DNA of 64,000 nucleotides from the NCBI RefSeq assembly GCF_001424875.1, contig NZ_LMCT01000006.1, positions 44,418 to 108,417 on the forward strand, read 5' to 3'. Below, one piece after another: positions 54,990-62,245 of the stretch. Position 1 is the stretch's first letter. Each line of letters opens with the position of its first letter. The translations under genes were made by a program, and so were the position numbers. The notes beneath the pieces are model-generated. The model was not told the DNA's origin and made no database searches. It saw nothing but the letters and a program-made list of their open reading frames with translations. Origin of the DNA: Kitasatospora sp. Root107. GTDB lineage: Bacteria > Actinomycetota > Actinomycetes > Streptomycetales > Streptomycetaceae.

Positions 54990-56237
54990 CTAGGCCGCGT
55001 CGTCGAGCGCCGGGGGCTGGTGGGAGGCGGAGGTACGGTGGACGATCTCGCTGCTGACGTACTGCTCAGCGACCGAGCGTAGCCAAACGGCCTCCTCGCG
55101 CAGGTCTCCCTCGCGGGCGGCGTCGCCACCGGTTTGGGGAGCCGGATCCGCCTGTGGGCGGGCACCCCAGCGGGCGGCCTGGATCGCGCCGGCGACCACG
55201 GCGGCTTCGACGATCGCCTCGGCCTCGGTACCGGTGTGCCCGGCTTCCGCGACTGCCCGGGCCGCTGCGGCCTGGACCGCCCGCGAGCGGTACTCGTCGA
55301 GGGTGAGGATGCCGTCGGCCATCTCGACCACGCGGCGGTGCAGTACGAGGTCCGGCTCGGCGCTGCCACCGAAGGTCCGCAGTACGACGTCGGGGCAGAC
55401 GGCGGTGATGTCCTGCCACAGTGGCAGCAGTGCGTCGGCAGTTTGCCGCTCCCACCGGGAGAGCCGCTTCTTGGCGAGCGGCCAGAGCATCGCGGGCACG
55501 GTGAGACCTGCGGTGATCAGCAGCACGCCGGTGAGCGGGGCCGTGAAGCTGAACGCGCACCGGTAGGGCGTCACCAGCGTGGTGCAGCGCGGGCCGCCGG
55601 GGAACAGCTCGATGTTGGCGAGGCTTCCCACGGTGTTGACGACCTTGTAGAGCAGGTAGAGCAGCACGAAGAAGCAACCGGCGGCCGTCGCCTTCAGGCC
55701 GAGTCGGTGGACGCGCCAGGCGGTCTTGGTGCTCCGCCGCCATGTCTGGGCGAGGGCGTCGTAGGTGGCGTGGCCCATGAAGGCCACGTAGGCCAGCGTG
55801 TACACGTGCAGCGTTGCGGGCGCCTGGCCCCAGTTCGCGTTGGTGAAGGGGCTGCTCCAGCGCCGGTCCTCCGGCGTCAGGAAGAAGGCCACCGCCATCA
55901 CGGCGGTCACGGCGGCGAGCATGAGCAGGCGGGGCCGGAGCTTGGCCTTCGCCTGCTGCGGCTCGTAGTTGAGGGCGAGAAGCCAGCCGACGACCGCGAG
56001 GCTGGCGCCGAGCATCAGAGCGTTGGAGACCAGCTTCGCGAGGTCGCGGGTGACGGCGTCAGCGGCATCTTGGACGGCCGGGTTGAATCCCACGATGGCA
56101 ACGGCCCAGGCCACGAGGAGCAGCGCGGTCGCGGAGGCGTTGGAGGGTCTCGGGGTGCCCCCGCGGCGCGGGCGCATCCAGAAGGCTGCCGCCAGGAGGA
56201 GGAGGGTGGGCAGGCCGGAAGTGACGATGCTGATCAT
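54990..56237 (-). CDS. MAB_1171c-like multi-pass membrane protein
   Basis: Protein of 415 residues. The N-terminal 230 residues hold about seven hydrophobic segments (for example LPTLLLLAAAFWM, ATALLLVAWAVAIVGF, LMLAAVTAVMAVAFFL, FFVLLYLLYKVV, GVLLITAGLTVPAM). A cytosolic, mostly helical domain follows, containing LPLWQDITAVCPDVVL and RRVVEMADGILTLDEYRS. This matches the actinobacterial MAB_1171c putative transporter family, usually found beside an XRE regulator and an ImmA/IrrE protein, as here. No transport substrate is known. It starts 19 bases after the ImmA/IrrE stop. Confidence 0.78.
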   Translation of the reverse strand: MISIVTSGLPTLLLLAAAFWMRPRRGGTPRPSNASATALLLVAWAVAIVGFNPAVQDAADAVTRDLAKLVSNALMLGASLAVVGWLLALNYEPQQAKAKLRPRLLMLAAVTAVMAVAFFLTPEDRRWSSPFTNANWGQAPATLHVYTLAYVAFMGHATYDALAQTWRRSTKTAWRVHRLGLKATAAGCFFVLLYLLYKVVNTVGSLANIELFPGGPRCTTLVTPYRCAFSFTAPLTGVLLITAGLTVPAMLWPLAKKRLSRWERQTADALLPLWQDITAVCPDVVLRTFGGSAEPDLVLHRRVVEMADGILTLDEYRSRAVQAAAARAVAEAGHTGTEAEAIVEAAVVAGAIQAARWGARPQADPAPQTGGDAAREGDLREEAVWLRSVAEQYVSSEIVHRTSASHQPPALDDAA

Positions 56238-56256
56238 TGCGCTGTTCTCTCGTCGG

Positions 56257-56757
56257 TCAGGTGTACATCGCGTCCCACCGCTCGGTGGCGGCGGCGGGGC
56301 GCGTCGAGGGGGTTAAGGCTGCGCGGTACATGCGCGAGAGGATGATGGTGCCGAGGGTCTCGGCTTCCTGCTCCTCCGCGGTCGCGTAGGAGGTGCGGGC
56401 GGAGATTCCGAGGCAGGAGCTCCAGTCGATTTCGGCGGCCAGTTCCGAATCCGACCGGAAGTCCGCACGCGAGACCGACCCCTGGTGGTCCCAGAGGATG
56501 TGTCCCAGCTCGTGGCCGATGATCTGGCGGCGCAGCAGCGGCGACGCGCTCTGCTCGTAGAAGATCATCTCGCAGTCGTCGTACTGCTGGCGAAGCCCGC
56601 AGGCGAAGGAACCCTTCATGTCCTGGGGCTCGCAGACGATCCGTCGGCCGACCTCATCGGAGACAGCTTGGATCAGCTCCACTTCGGTGAACCGGTGGCG
56701 CAGGTCCAGTCGGCCCAGCCGATCCTCGCAGGCGGATCGCAGTGAACTGGCATGCAC
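56257..56757 (-). CDS. ImmA/IrrE-type metallopeptidase
   Basis: Protein of 166 residues. The zinc-protease motif is IIGHELGHILWDH near residues 77-89, with the Glu nucleophile activator and two His; downstream EEQEAETLGTIIL can supply the third ligand. ImmA/IrrE proteins cleave or inactivate XRE-type repressors, as in ICE/phage induction and the Deinococcus IrrE response. An XRE repressor gene lies just upstream, which makes a repressor-protease pair likely. GTG 56757 has GGAGG upstream. Its promoter region contains an AAAGATC inverted repeat. Confidence 0.85.
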   Translation of the reverse strand: MHASSLRSACEDRLGRLDLRHRFTEVELIQAVSDEVGRRIVCEPQDMKGSFACGLRQQYDDCEMIFYEQSASPLLRRQIIGHELGHILWDHQGSVSRADFRSDSELAAEIDWSSCLGISARTSYATAEEQEAETLGTIILSRMYRAALTPSTRPAAATERWDAMYT

Positions 56758-57207
56758 GATCGCCTCCAGAAATGATCAAGGATTACTGCTCCAGGAAGCC
56801 GGGAATCTGAATCCCGGACTCGCAGCGATGGAACGATGTTAGGCACATCCCGCAAAGATCGTTTTAATGTTGATCTTTGGATGCCCGTCGCATTGCAGGC
56901 CCGAGCAGACCGCGGGATCACAGAGCGTGGCAGTGAATAGGACTGCTATCCGTAAAGATCGCGGCTTCTCGGGATTCCCGTCAGGTGATGGGTGGTTAGT
57001 TCACTACCGAAAGCTATGTGAGCGCGAGCACGTCAAGCCGATCGTGACTTGCATCTCAGTTCCGAATCAGGCGGGAGATGGCTGGAAGTCGGGGCAGACG
57101 ACCATTTCCGTGGCGGGTGGAGGATTTCACGTGGCTCGGAGGTCGACCGCCCGGCTCGCATATCTTCGCGCGTAGATTTCGTTCAACAATAAACGGCGAA
57201 GCGAATG
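56758..57207. promoter_or_regulatory. Lower-GC regulatory gap between ImmA/IrrE and XRE genes
   Basis: 450 bp with distinctly more A+T than its surroundings. It holds a perfect inverted repeat CAAAGATC/GATCTTTG at 56853-56879 and another AAAGATCG at 56954-56961. An unproven plus-strand frame (about 56867-57175, 102 codons, no clear third-position bias) crosses it. The promoter for the immA-type operon should lie at its left end. Confidence 0.45.
56853..56879. promoter_or_regulatory. Inverted repeat CAAAGATC-N11-GATCTTTG
   Basis: Perfect 8-base arms around an AT-rich 11-base centre, about 100 bases upstream of the ImmA/IrrE start. An extra half-site lies 101 bases further away. Candidate operator for a dimeric regulator. 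Confidence 0.5.
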
Positions 57208-57630
57208 TTACTCGGAGGGAATCTCGGGAAGGCCCTGCGACTTCCTCGCCATGTCGATCATGCCAGTGACCAGACGCATGTTCTCCGGGCTGAGCCCCTC
57301 GCTGCGCAGGGCGATCGACTTGACGCCGGCGTTCTCCATCGCGCTCTGAAGGTCGCGCTTGGCGAACAGCGCCTCGGGCGCCTCGTCGGTGACCCAGTAC
57401 GTCGGGGGCACGTCGAAGAACGAAGCGATCCTGAGGAGGGTGTCGATGGTCGGGTTCGTCTTCTCGCCGCGACGCAGTTGTCTGATCGCCGTGTCGCTGA
57501 TCCCCGTCCCGGCGGCCACCTCGGCGACCGAGTAGGCGTCGCGCTGCTGCGGGTGCCGATGCACGAACAGGTAGTTCAGCCGCTCAGCGACCTGGGCGAG
57601 GCCCTTGTCCTTGTCTGCCTGCCCAGCCAT
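57208..57630 (-). CDS. XRE-family HTH repressor
   Basis: Protein of 140 residues. The HTH at residues 30-75 reads YSVAEVAAGTGISDTAIRQL followed by RRGEKTNPTIDTLLRIASFF, the classical XRE/Cro fold with recognition helix SDTAIRQLRRG. The C-terminal half (ALFAKRDLQSAMENAG, MRLVTGMIDMARKSQGLP) probably mediates dimerisation. Start ATG 57630 was preferred over 57660 because GGGAGG lies just upstream of it. Four phased copies of an ACTTTAGTG site lie upstream of the gene, so autoregulation and control of the divergent replication/mobilization genes are likely. The ImmA/IrrE product may relieve it. Confidence 0.88.
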   Translation of the reverse strand: MAGQADKDKGLAQVAERLNYLFVHRHPQQRDAYSVAEVAAGTGISDTAIRQLRRGEKTNPTIDTLLRIASFFDVPPTYWVTDEAPEALFAKRDLQSAMENAGVKSIALRSEGLSPENMRLVTGMIDMARKSQGLPEIPSE

Positions 57631-57664
57631 GGCGGTGCCTCCCGTGTCAGATCGTCCCACGGCC

Positions 57665-57771
57665 GCACTTTAGTGCCCAATCATACCCAGATGCACATCG
57701 AGAGCCGAACTTTAGTGTCCATCGGGCGCACTTTGGTGTACGTTGATCGCGCCGAAGGGGAACTAAAGTGC
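57665..57771. promoter_or_regulatory. Four phased operator-like repeats, consensus RCACTTTAGTGY
   Basis: Copies: 57665-57676 (GCACTTTAGTGC), 57706-57718 (GAACTTTAGTGTC), 57728-57740 (GCACTTTGGTGTA) and inverted at 57762-57771 (ACTAAAGTGC). Start-to-start steps are about 42, 21 and 33 bp, close to whole helical turns. They lie in the divergent region beside the XRE gene. Confidence 0.7.
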
Positions 57772-57861
57772 TAAACCCCTGGTGGGGGCGCCTGCGCGTC
57801 ATCTCTCCAGGGGGTCCGCTGTTCAGCGGAGCGCTTGGTAGTCACTTCGGCCGTCCTCGGC

Positions 57862-57892
57862 GAGGACCCGGGAGTTGACGCTCCCGGGCCTC
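57862..57892 (+). promoter_or_regulatory. Leader hairpin before the first plus-strand gene
   Basis: CCCGGGAG/CTCCCGGG arms with flanking GAGG/CCTC and a 6-base loop. It falls between the operator cluster and the gene at 57978, within the probable 5' leader, where it could attenuate or stabilise the transcript. Confidence 0.4.
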
Positions 57893-57977
57893 TCGCATCG
57901 CGAGGACGTCGATCCCTCCGAAGACCGGCCTCCGCCTCTGACAACGCGGCCGGGCTCCAACAGCCCAGGAGTCTCGC

Positions 57978-58319
57978 ATGTCCTCCTCAATTCGTACAGC
58001 CGGGTCCTTGCCCCGGAACGGCCGCCTGGTCGCGACCACCTCGCTCGCGCTCGCCGATACCCTGGCGGCCCTTGCCCCCGGCACCAGGACAGTCCGCCTC
58101 CACAGTGCGGCCGAAGGCGGAGTACCCCGCATCGCCGAGGCGTACGACGTCCATGGCCGGCACCTGCCGCAGCCGCTCGCGATCCGACAGCCAATGGCCC
58201 GCTGGATCACTCAGGCGTTCGTGCTGGACCGCGGATACGCCCATGCACTGGACCTGACGACCGGACACGTGATCGCGCTGGCCGCTGCCGACGGCGGCGA
58301 CCTCCCGCTGGCGGCCTGA
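57978..58319 (+). CDS. Small conserved plasmid-type protein
   Basis: Protein of 113 residues, not recognised. It begins MSSSIRTAGSLPRNGRLVAT and contains two beta-rich stretches (RTVRLHSAAEGGVPRIAEAYD; GYAHALDLTTGHVIALAAAD). No membrane segment or catalytic motif is visible. CAGGAG lies just before the ATG. It is the first gene after the operator region and is followed after 2 bp by the Rep-like gene, so it is part of the replication/mobilization transcription unit. Confidence 0.65.
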   Translation: MSSSIRTAGSLPRNGRLVATTSLALADTLAALAPGTRTVRLHSAAEGGVPRIAEAYDVHGRHLPQPLAIRQPMARWITQAFVLDRGYAHALDLTTGHVIALAAADGGDLPLAA

Positions 58320-58321
58320 CC

Positions 58322-59275
58322 GTGGCGCGCATCAGGACGATCAAGCCCGAGTTCTTCACCAGCGACTCGCTCTCCCGCGTGTCCCTCACGGCCGAGAGAA
58401 CCTTCTGCGGCCTGTTCAGCCTGGTCGACGACCGCGGCCGGTTCCGCGACGACGCGCGGATCATCTACGGGCGTCTGTGGGTCACCCGCACCGAGCAGAC
58501 CCAGGACGGCGTAGAGGAGGACCTGCGACAGCTTGCCGAAGAGGGCCTGATCTGCAGGTACACCGGCTGCGACGGCAAAAAGTACCTGCACCCGGTGAAG
58601 TGGCTCGCCCACCAGAAGATCAGCAACCGGACCGAGTCCCGAGCAGCAGCCTGCCCGGAGCACCAAGCCGAACTGGAGTGCGGTGGATGCAAGCGCGAGC
58701 GCTGCCCTGCCCCGGCTCCGGAGAACTTCCGCAGGACCGCAGAAACCCTCCCCGTCCCGAGACAAGCTCCCGCCGACCCCGCCCAGCACCCCTCCCCCGC
58801 CCCAGTGATCGACCAGCGGGCCGACACGGTCGCCGCCACCAGCGAAGCGGACAAAAGCACAGGTCAGAGGCTGTCTCAGGAAGTTCTCCGAACCACTGCG
58901 GAGCCGCTCGGCACTGGATCCAGGATCCAGGATCCTGGATCTACCCCTAACGGGGGCGGCGCCGCCGCGCCCGGCGCGACCGCCAGGTTGATCATCGAGT
59001 ACAAGCGGCAGTTCGACCAGGCACCACCCCGCAGCGAGCTGGACCGCCTCGGCAAGGAGATCAAGGCCCTGGTCGCCGAAGGCTTCGCCGAGGAGCAGAT
59101 CCTCGCGGGACTGCGCGAGTTCGCCCGTCTGCCCGGCATGGGCCCCACCCTGCTGCCGAGTCTGGTCCACGCCGCCGCCACCGGCCGCCTGGCCGGACAG
59201 CGCGGACCCGGATCACCCGGCCGCCACCAGGGCTGGACCAACCCGGACGCCGACGCCTACGCCGAGGAGCTGTGA
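58322..59275 (+). CDS. Replication-type winged-helix protein
   Basis: Protein of 317 residues. The N-terminal domain (ARIRTIKPEFFTSDSLSRVS, LFSLVDDRGRFRDDARIIYG, VEEDLRQLAEEGLICRYTG) is typical of phage/plasmid replication or DnaT-like winged-helix proteins. A Cys cluster (CPEHQAELECGGCKRERC) follows, then a Pro-rich linker and a C-terminal helical domain (ARLIIEYKRQFDQAPPRSEL) of the kind seen in helicase-loading partners. GTG 58322 is preferred, since the family N-terminus starts there. It overlaps the DnaC-like ATPase gene, its expected partner. Confidence 0.72.
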   Translation: MARIRTIKPEFFTSDSLSRVSLTAERTFCGLFSLVDDRGRFRDDARIIYGRLWVTRTEQTQDGVEEDLRQLAEEGLICRYTGCDGKKYLHPVKWLAHQKISNRTESRAAACPEHQAELECGGCKRERCPAPAPENFRRTAETLPVPRQAPADPAQHPSPAPVIDQRADTVAATSEADKSTGQRLSQEVLRTTAEPLGTGSRIQDPGSTPNGGGAAAPGATARLIIEYKRQFDQAPPRSELDRLGKEIKALVAEGFAEEQILAGLREFARLPGMGPTLLPSLVHAAATGRLAGQRGPGSPGRHQGWTNPDADAYAEEL

Positions 59276-59958
59276 TGATCGACCCCCAGCCGCTGGGCGG
59301 CGCGATAGCCCGGATTCTGCGCCGGCGCGGACTCGACCCGGCCGCCGTCGCCCGCACCGAGATCCCCGAGCCGCAGCTGCGGCTCCAAGCCCTGGACGCT
59401 GCGGCGGCCCGCATCCCGGCCCGCTACCAGGACGCTCTGGCCGACCACCCCGAGGTGATCGCCTGGGCGGACGAGGTCCGCCGGGCGGCCCGGCCCGGAC
59501 CAGGGGGCCAACCCGGCATAGCCAAGGCCACCTCGCTCCTGCTGGCCGGCCCCACCGGCACCGGCAAGACGCACCAGGCATACGGAGCCTTGAGACTCCT
59601 GCTCGCCGATGGTGTCCGACTGCGCTGGCGCGCCACCACCTCGGCCGATCTCCACGCGCTCCTGCGGCCGAGACCCGGTCACGACGGCGAACGCGACTTC
59701 CAGGAGCTGCTGCGCGTGCCGCTGCTGCTCGTCGACGACCTCGGCGCCGGGAAGTCCTCGGAGTTCACCGAAGAGGTCACCTGGCGGTTGATCAACCACC
59801 GTTACAACGAGCAGCTGCCGACGATGCTGACCACCAACCTGGCCACAGCCCAGCTGCGCGAGGTCCTCGGCGAGCGCGTCTCCTCCCGGCTGCGCGAGAT
59901 GAGCCGCCACGTGCGCCTCACCGGCCCGGACCGCCGCCGCCCGCCGACCGCCGCCTGA
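59272..59958 (+). CDS. DnaC/IstB-like AAA+ helicase loader
   Basis: Protein of 228 residues. Walker A is LLAGPTGTGKTHQAYGAL near residues 90-107, Walker B is LLLVDDLGAGKSSEF near residues 150-164, sensor 1 is PTMLTTNLA, and the arginine-finger region is ERVSSRLREMSR. It should load a replicative helicase at the element's origin. The GTG at 59272 overlaps the Rep-like stop (GTGA) and an ATG follows at 59275. Directly behind a replication-type protein, the pair forms the element's replication module. Confidence 0.85.
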   Translation: MMIDPQPLGGAIARILRRRGLDPAAVARTEIPEPQLRLQALDAAAARIPARYQDALADHPEVIAWADEVRRAARPGPGGQPGIAKATSLLLAGPTGTGKTHQAYGALRLLLADGVRLRWRATTSADLHALLRPRPGHDGERDFQELLRVPLLLVDDLGAGKSSEFTEEVTWRLINHRYNEQLPTMLTTNLATAQLREVLGERVSSRLREMSRHVRLTGPDRRRPPTAA

Positions 59959-60143
59959 CCATCCGCCGGACCCTCTGCCCAGCGACACCTTCCGACCGTT
60001 CCGCCCTTCGCCGCAGCCGAAGCGCCGACGCCGCAAGCCCCCTTCTAACCCTCCCGCGATCCCGTGCGGGGCCGGCCGAGCCGCCCCCGGGAAACGCCCT
60101 GCCCTCGCGCCCGCCCCCCAGGCGCGACCGGAGACATCCCCGA
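59959..60143 (+). other. Intergenic leader, pyrimidine-rich
   Basis: 185 bp without a gene, strikingly C/T-rich on the plus strand. It ends in CGGAGACATCCCCGA directly before the WhiB-like ATG, giving a GGAG Shine-Dalgarno. No clear hairpin terminator or promoter pair is seen. Confidence 0.4.
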
Positions 60144-60707
60144 ATGAACTTCGCCGTCAACGAACTCGAAGCCGCCCACGACCAACTCGACCGCGGCTCC
60201 CCGCGCTGGCGCCTCAAGGCCGCCTGCGCCGGGATCAAGAACCCCGACATCTTCTTCGCCGATCCTCGCGTGGCGGCCCACCGCCAGGCCCTCGCCCTGT
60301 GCGGGCAGTGCCCGGTCCGCCTCGCATGCCTGAACGACGCCGTCGAATGCGGAGAGCGGGACGGGATCCGCGGAGGACAAACCGAGGAACAGCTACGCGA
60401 AATCGTCGACTACCGCAAGGAACGACCCGTCGAGCTCGACCGTGTCCGCGCCACCCTCGCCGGAACCCACCGGCCGCAACTGACCGAGGCCGAGAAGCGG
60501 AGCCTGGTCCGTGTCGCCATAGACGCAGGCGTCCCGACCGGCACCTGGTCCACCGCCCTGGGCATCGGCTACAAAGCCGCTCACAAACGACGCCGTAAGG
60601 CCACCACCCAGCTCGACGTGATCCCCGTGCCCATGCGACGCGAGGAAATCGAACTGGCTGCGGACCTGCGCCGGGCCGCCGCGCCCACCCTGGCGGTGGC
60701 CGCATGA
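60144..60707 (+). CDS. WhiB-like iron-sulfur regulator
   Basis: Protein of 187 residues with the four-Cys WhiB domain: CAGI near residue 28, then CGQCPVRLAC (CxxC plus a fourth Cys) near residues 53-62. The turn that is usually GVWGG reads GIRGG. A long basic C-terminal half (AHKRRRKATTQL) follows, unlike short WhiB proteins. Wbl proteins bind a [4Fe-4S] cluster and act with sigma factors. Plasmid-borne relatives are common in actinomycetes. It is coupled to the DUF2637 gene (ATGA). Confidence 0.85.
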   Translation: MNFAVNELEAAHDQLDRGSPRWRLKAACAGIKNPDIFFADPRVAAHRQALALCGQCPVRLACLNDAVECGERDGIRGGQTEEQLREIVDYRKERPVELDRVRATLAGTHRPQLTEAEKRSLVRVAIDAGVPTGTWSTALGIGYKAAHKRRRKATTQLDVIPVPMRREEIELAADLRRAAAPTLAVAA

Positions 60708-61729
60708 ACCGTCGGCCTGTCGGCGTCTCCCGCTGGGACATCGCAGCGATCGGCTCCCTCGGCGTCGTTGGTTTCGCGCTCTCCTACGACGCGCTCCAGC
60801 AGATGGCTGAGGCAATCCACATCCGGGGGCAGCTCACTTACGCGTTTCCGGTCGTAGTCGACGGCTTCGTGGCGTACGGAACCAGAGCGCTGGTCCTCCT
60901 GCGGGAAGCCCAGTGGACCGCCCGCGCCTACACCTGGACGCTCTTCTTCGGAGCCACCGGCACCAGCGTCTGGGCCAATGCCCTGCACGCAGTCCGCCTC
61001 AACGAGCAGAACATCGGCCAAGCCAGCGGACTGCACCTCGGCGACGTGGCCGTCGGCGCCCTGAGCACAATCGCCCCGCTCGCCCTCGCCGGCGCGGTAC
61101 ACCTCGGCATCATCGTCACCCGCCACGGAGGAGAGCAGGCCGACCCCGCCAGCGACGCCGCCCAGCCCTCACTCACCATCCCGGCCACCGTCACATTTGG
61201 CCGCCCAGCCGGAGCCGATGATGCTCCGAACCTCGAGCCACCCATACCCACCCGTAGCGAAGCCATCACCCGGAACGCCCGAGCGGAACTCACCGACGGC
61301 ACCGACCGGACACCGTCCAGATCCGCCGAAGAGAAGCTCGCCGCGCACCGCCGAGGCTCACGACTTCGTGATCGGATCACGTCCCGGATCCTGCGCAGAA
61401 CCCAACACCCGCCGGTCCGTCCGAGCGGTCCGGCCAACGGTCCGGCCGCACCGGACGAGACCAACGGTCCGAGCGGTCCAGACGAGGCCAGCGGTCCGGC
61501 CAACAGTCCGGCTGCACCGGCAAGTCCGAGCGGTCCGACCAACGGTCCAGGCGGTGTGGACCCGGTGCTGCTGAGGGCCGGGCGTCAAGCAGCGGCCGAA
61601 GCCGGACGGATCACTCGCAGGGTGGTTGGCGACGGCATCCGGGCCCAGGGCCTCACGGTCGCCAACGACCGATTGTCCGAGGTCATCCACGCCCTACGAA
61701 CCGACAAGCCACCGCCTCCAGGGCGCTAA
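60704..61729 (+). CDS. DUF2637 membrane protein (plasmid transfer-associated)
   Basis: Protein of 341 residues. Four hydrophobic segments lie in the first 140 residues (AIGSLGVVGFALSYDAL, YAFPVVVDGFVAYGTRAL, YTWTLFFGATGTSVWANAL, VGALSTIAPLALAGAVHLGI). A cytosolic Pro/Gly/Ser-rich linker with degenerate GPxNGP repeats follows, then a short helical C-terminus. DUF2637 proteins resemble SpdB-like spread proteins of Streptomyces plasmids. The start overlaps the WhiB-like gene stop. Confidence 0.78.
   Translation: MNRRPVGVSRWDIAAIGSLGVVGFALSYDALQQMAEAIHIRGQLTYAFPVVVDGFVAYGTRALVLLREAQWTARAYTWTLFFGATGTSVWANALHAVRLNEQNIGQASGLHLGDVAVGALSTIAPLALAGAVHLGIIVTRHGGEQADPASDAAQPSLTIPATVTFGRPAGADDAPNLEPPIPTRSEAITRNARAELTDGTDRTPSRSAEEKLAAHRRGSRLRDRITSRILRRTQHPPVRPSGPANGPAAPDETNGPSGPDEASGPANSPAAPASPSGPTNGPGGVDPVLLRAGRQAAAEAGRITRRVVGDGIRAQGLTVANDRLSEVIHALRTDKPPPPGR
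61420..61555 (+). repeat. Degenerate CGGTCCG-rich tandem repeat inside the DUF2637 gene
   Basis: At least seven copies of (A/G)(A/G)CGGTCC or close variants recur at irregular 9-27-base steps, encoding a Gly-Pro-Asn/Ser linker. It may only be a disordered linker, or it could double as a DNA-binding array. Confidence 0.5.
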
Positions 61730-61778
61730 GCCGTTCCCTCTCTCCTCCTCTCCCCCACTTCACTCAACGGAGCGCCCC

Positions 61779-62012
61779 TTGAGCACCACCGTCCTCGCAG
61801 ACCGTGACATCGTGGCCGATTTCGTCGCCGTCCTCGCCCAGCACCGCCACGTCCACAGTGCTGAGCCGCTGGGGGACGGCCGATGGAAGGTACGCCGCAG
61901 GTGTGCCACGTCGGCCGAGATCCTCACCAGCGAGCAGACCGAGGAGCTGGTGATGGACCACCTGATCGCGGCGTTCGCTGCTCGTGGCCTGGCCAGCTCC
62001 TACGACTTCTAG
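61779..62012 (+). CDS. Small hypothetical protein
   Basis: Protein of 77 residues, not recognised: LADRDIVADFVAVLAQHRHV, GDGRWKVRRRCATSAEI, ELVMDHLIAAFAARGLA. The compact alpha/beta pattern with high third-position GC supports coding. The start is TTG 61779 behind GGAG at 61769-61772; no ATG or GTG fits. It lies between the DUF2637 gene and the oriT-like hairpins, as small accessory proteins of actinobacterial plasmids often do. Confidence 0.55.
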   Translation: MSTTVLADRDIVADFVAVLAQHRHVHSAEPLGDGRWKVRRRCATSAEILTSEQTEELVMDHLIAAFAARGLASSYDF

Positions 62013-62112
62013 CCGCGCACACCCTCACCAGCTCACCGCCTTCCGGTCCGACTCCGACCATCAACTCGCTCTCACCAGAGGCAGGTTGCCACCTACGGCG
62101 GAGCGAGCTATC

Positions 62113-62216
62113 CCCTTGGAGTGCCCTAAAGGGCACTCCAAGGGCTCGCCCCGCCCAAGAGGCGGGGAAGGCCGAGTGTCGAGCCGAGCGGGGCGCTCGA
62201 CTCGACACTCATCGGC
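62113..62216. other. oriT-like hairpin cluster upstream of mobC
   Basis: Three stem-loops in tandem: a perfect 14-bp stem CCCTTGGAGTGCCC with TAAA loop (62113-62144), a 7-bp CCCCGCC/GGCGGGG stem (62149-62167), and a long stem with 3-base bulge (GCCGAGTGTCGAG at 62171-62183 with 62201-62216). Position just before mobC and the relaxase gene is the classical place for the transfer origin. Confidence 0.6.
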
Positions 62217-62245
62217 GGGCAGGACAACTGACAGGAACAGCCCAG

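Noticed and set aside
57875..58321. 149-codon upstream extension of the Rep-like protein
   Set aside because: It overlaps the 57978-58319 gene, which has its own Shine-Dalgarno and better third-position GC; the family N-terminus starts at GTG 58322.
61420..61555. CRISPR array
   Set aside because: The repeats are short, degenerate and inside a coding linker, with no unique spacers of constant length; no CRISPR array was found anywhere in the window.
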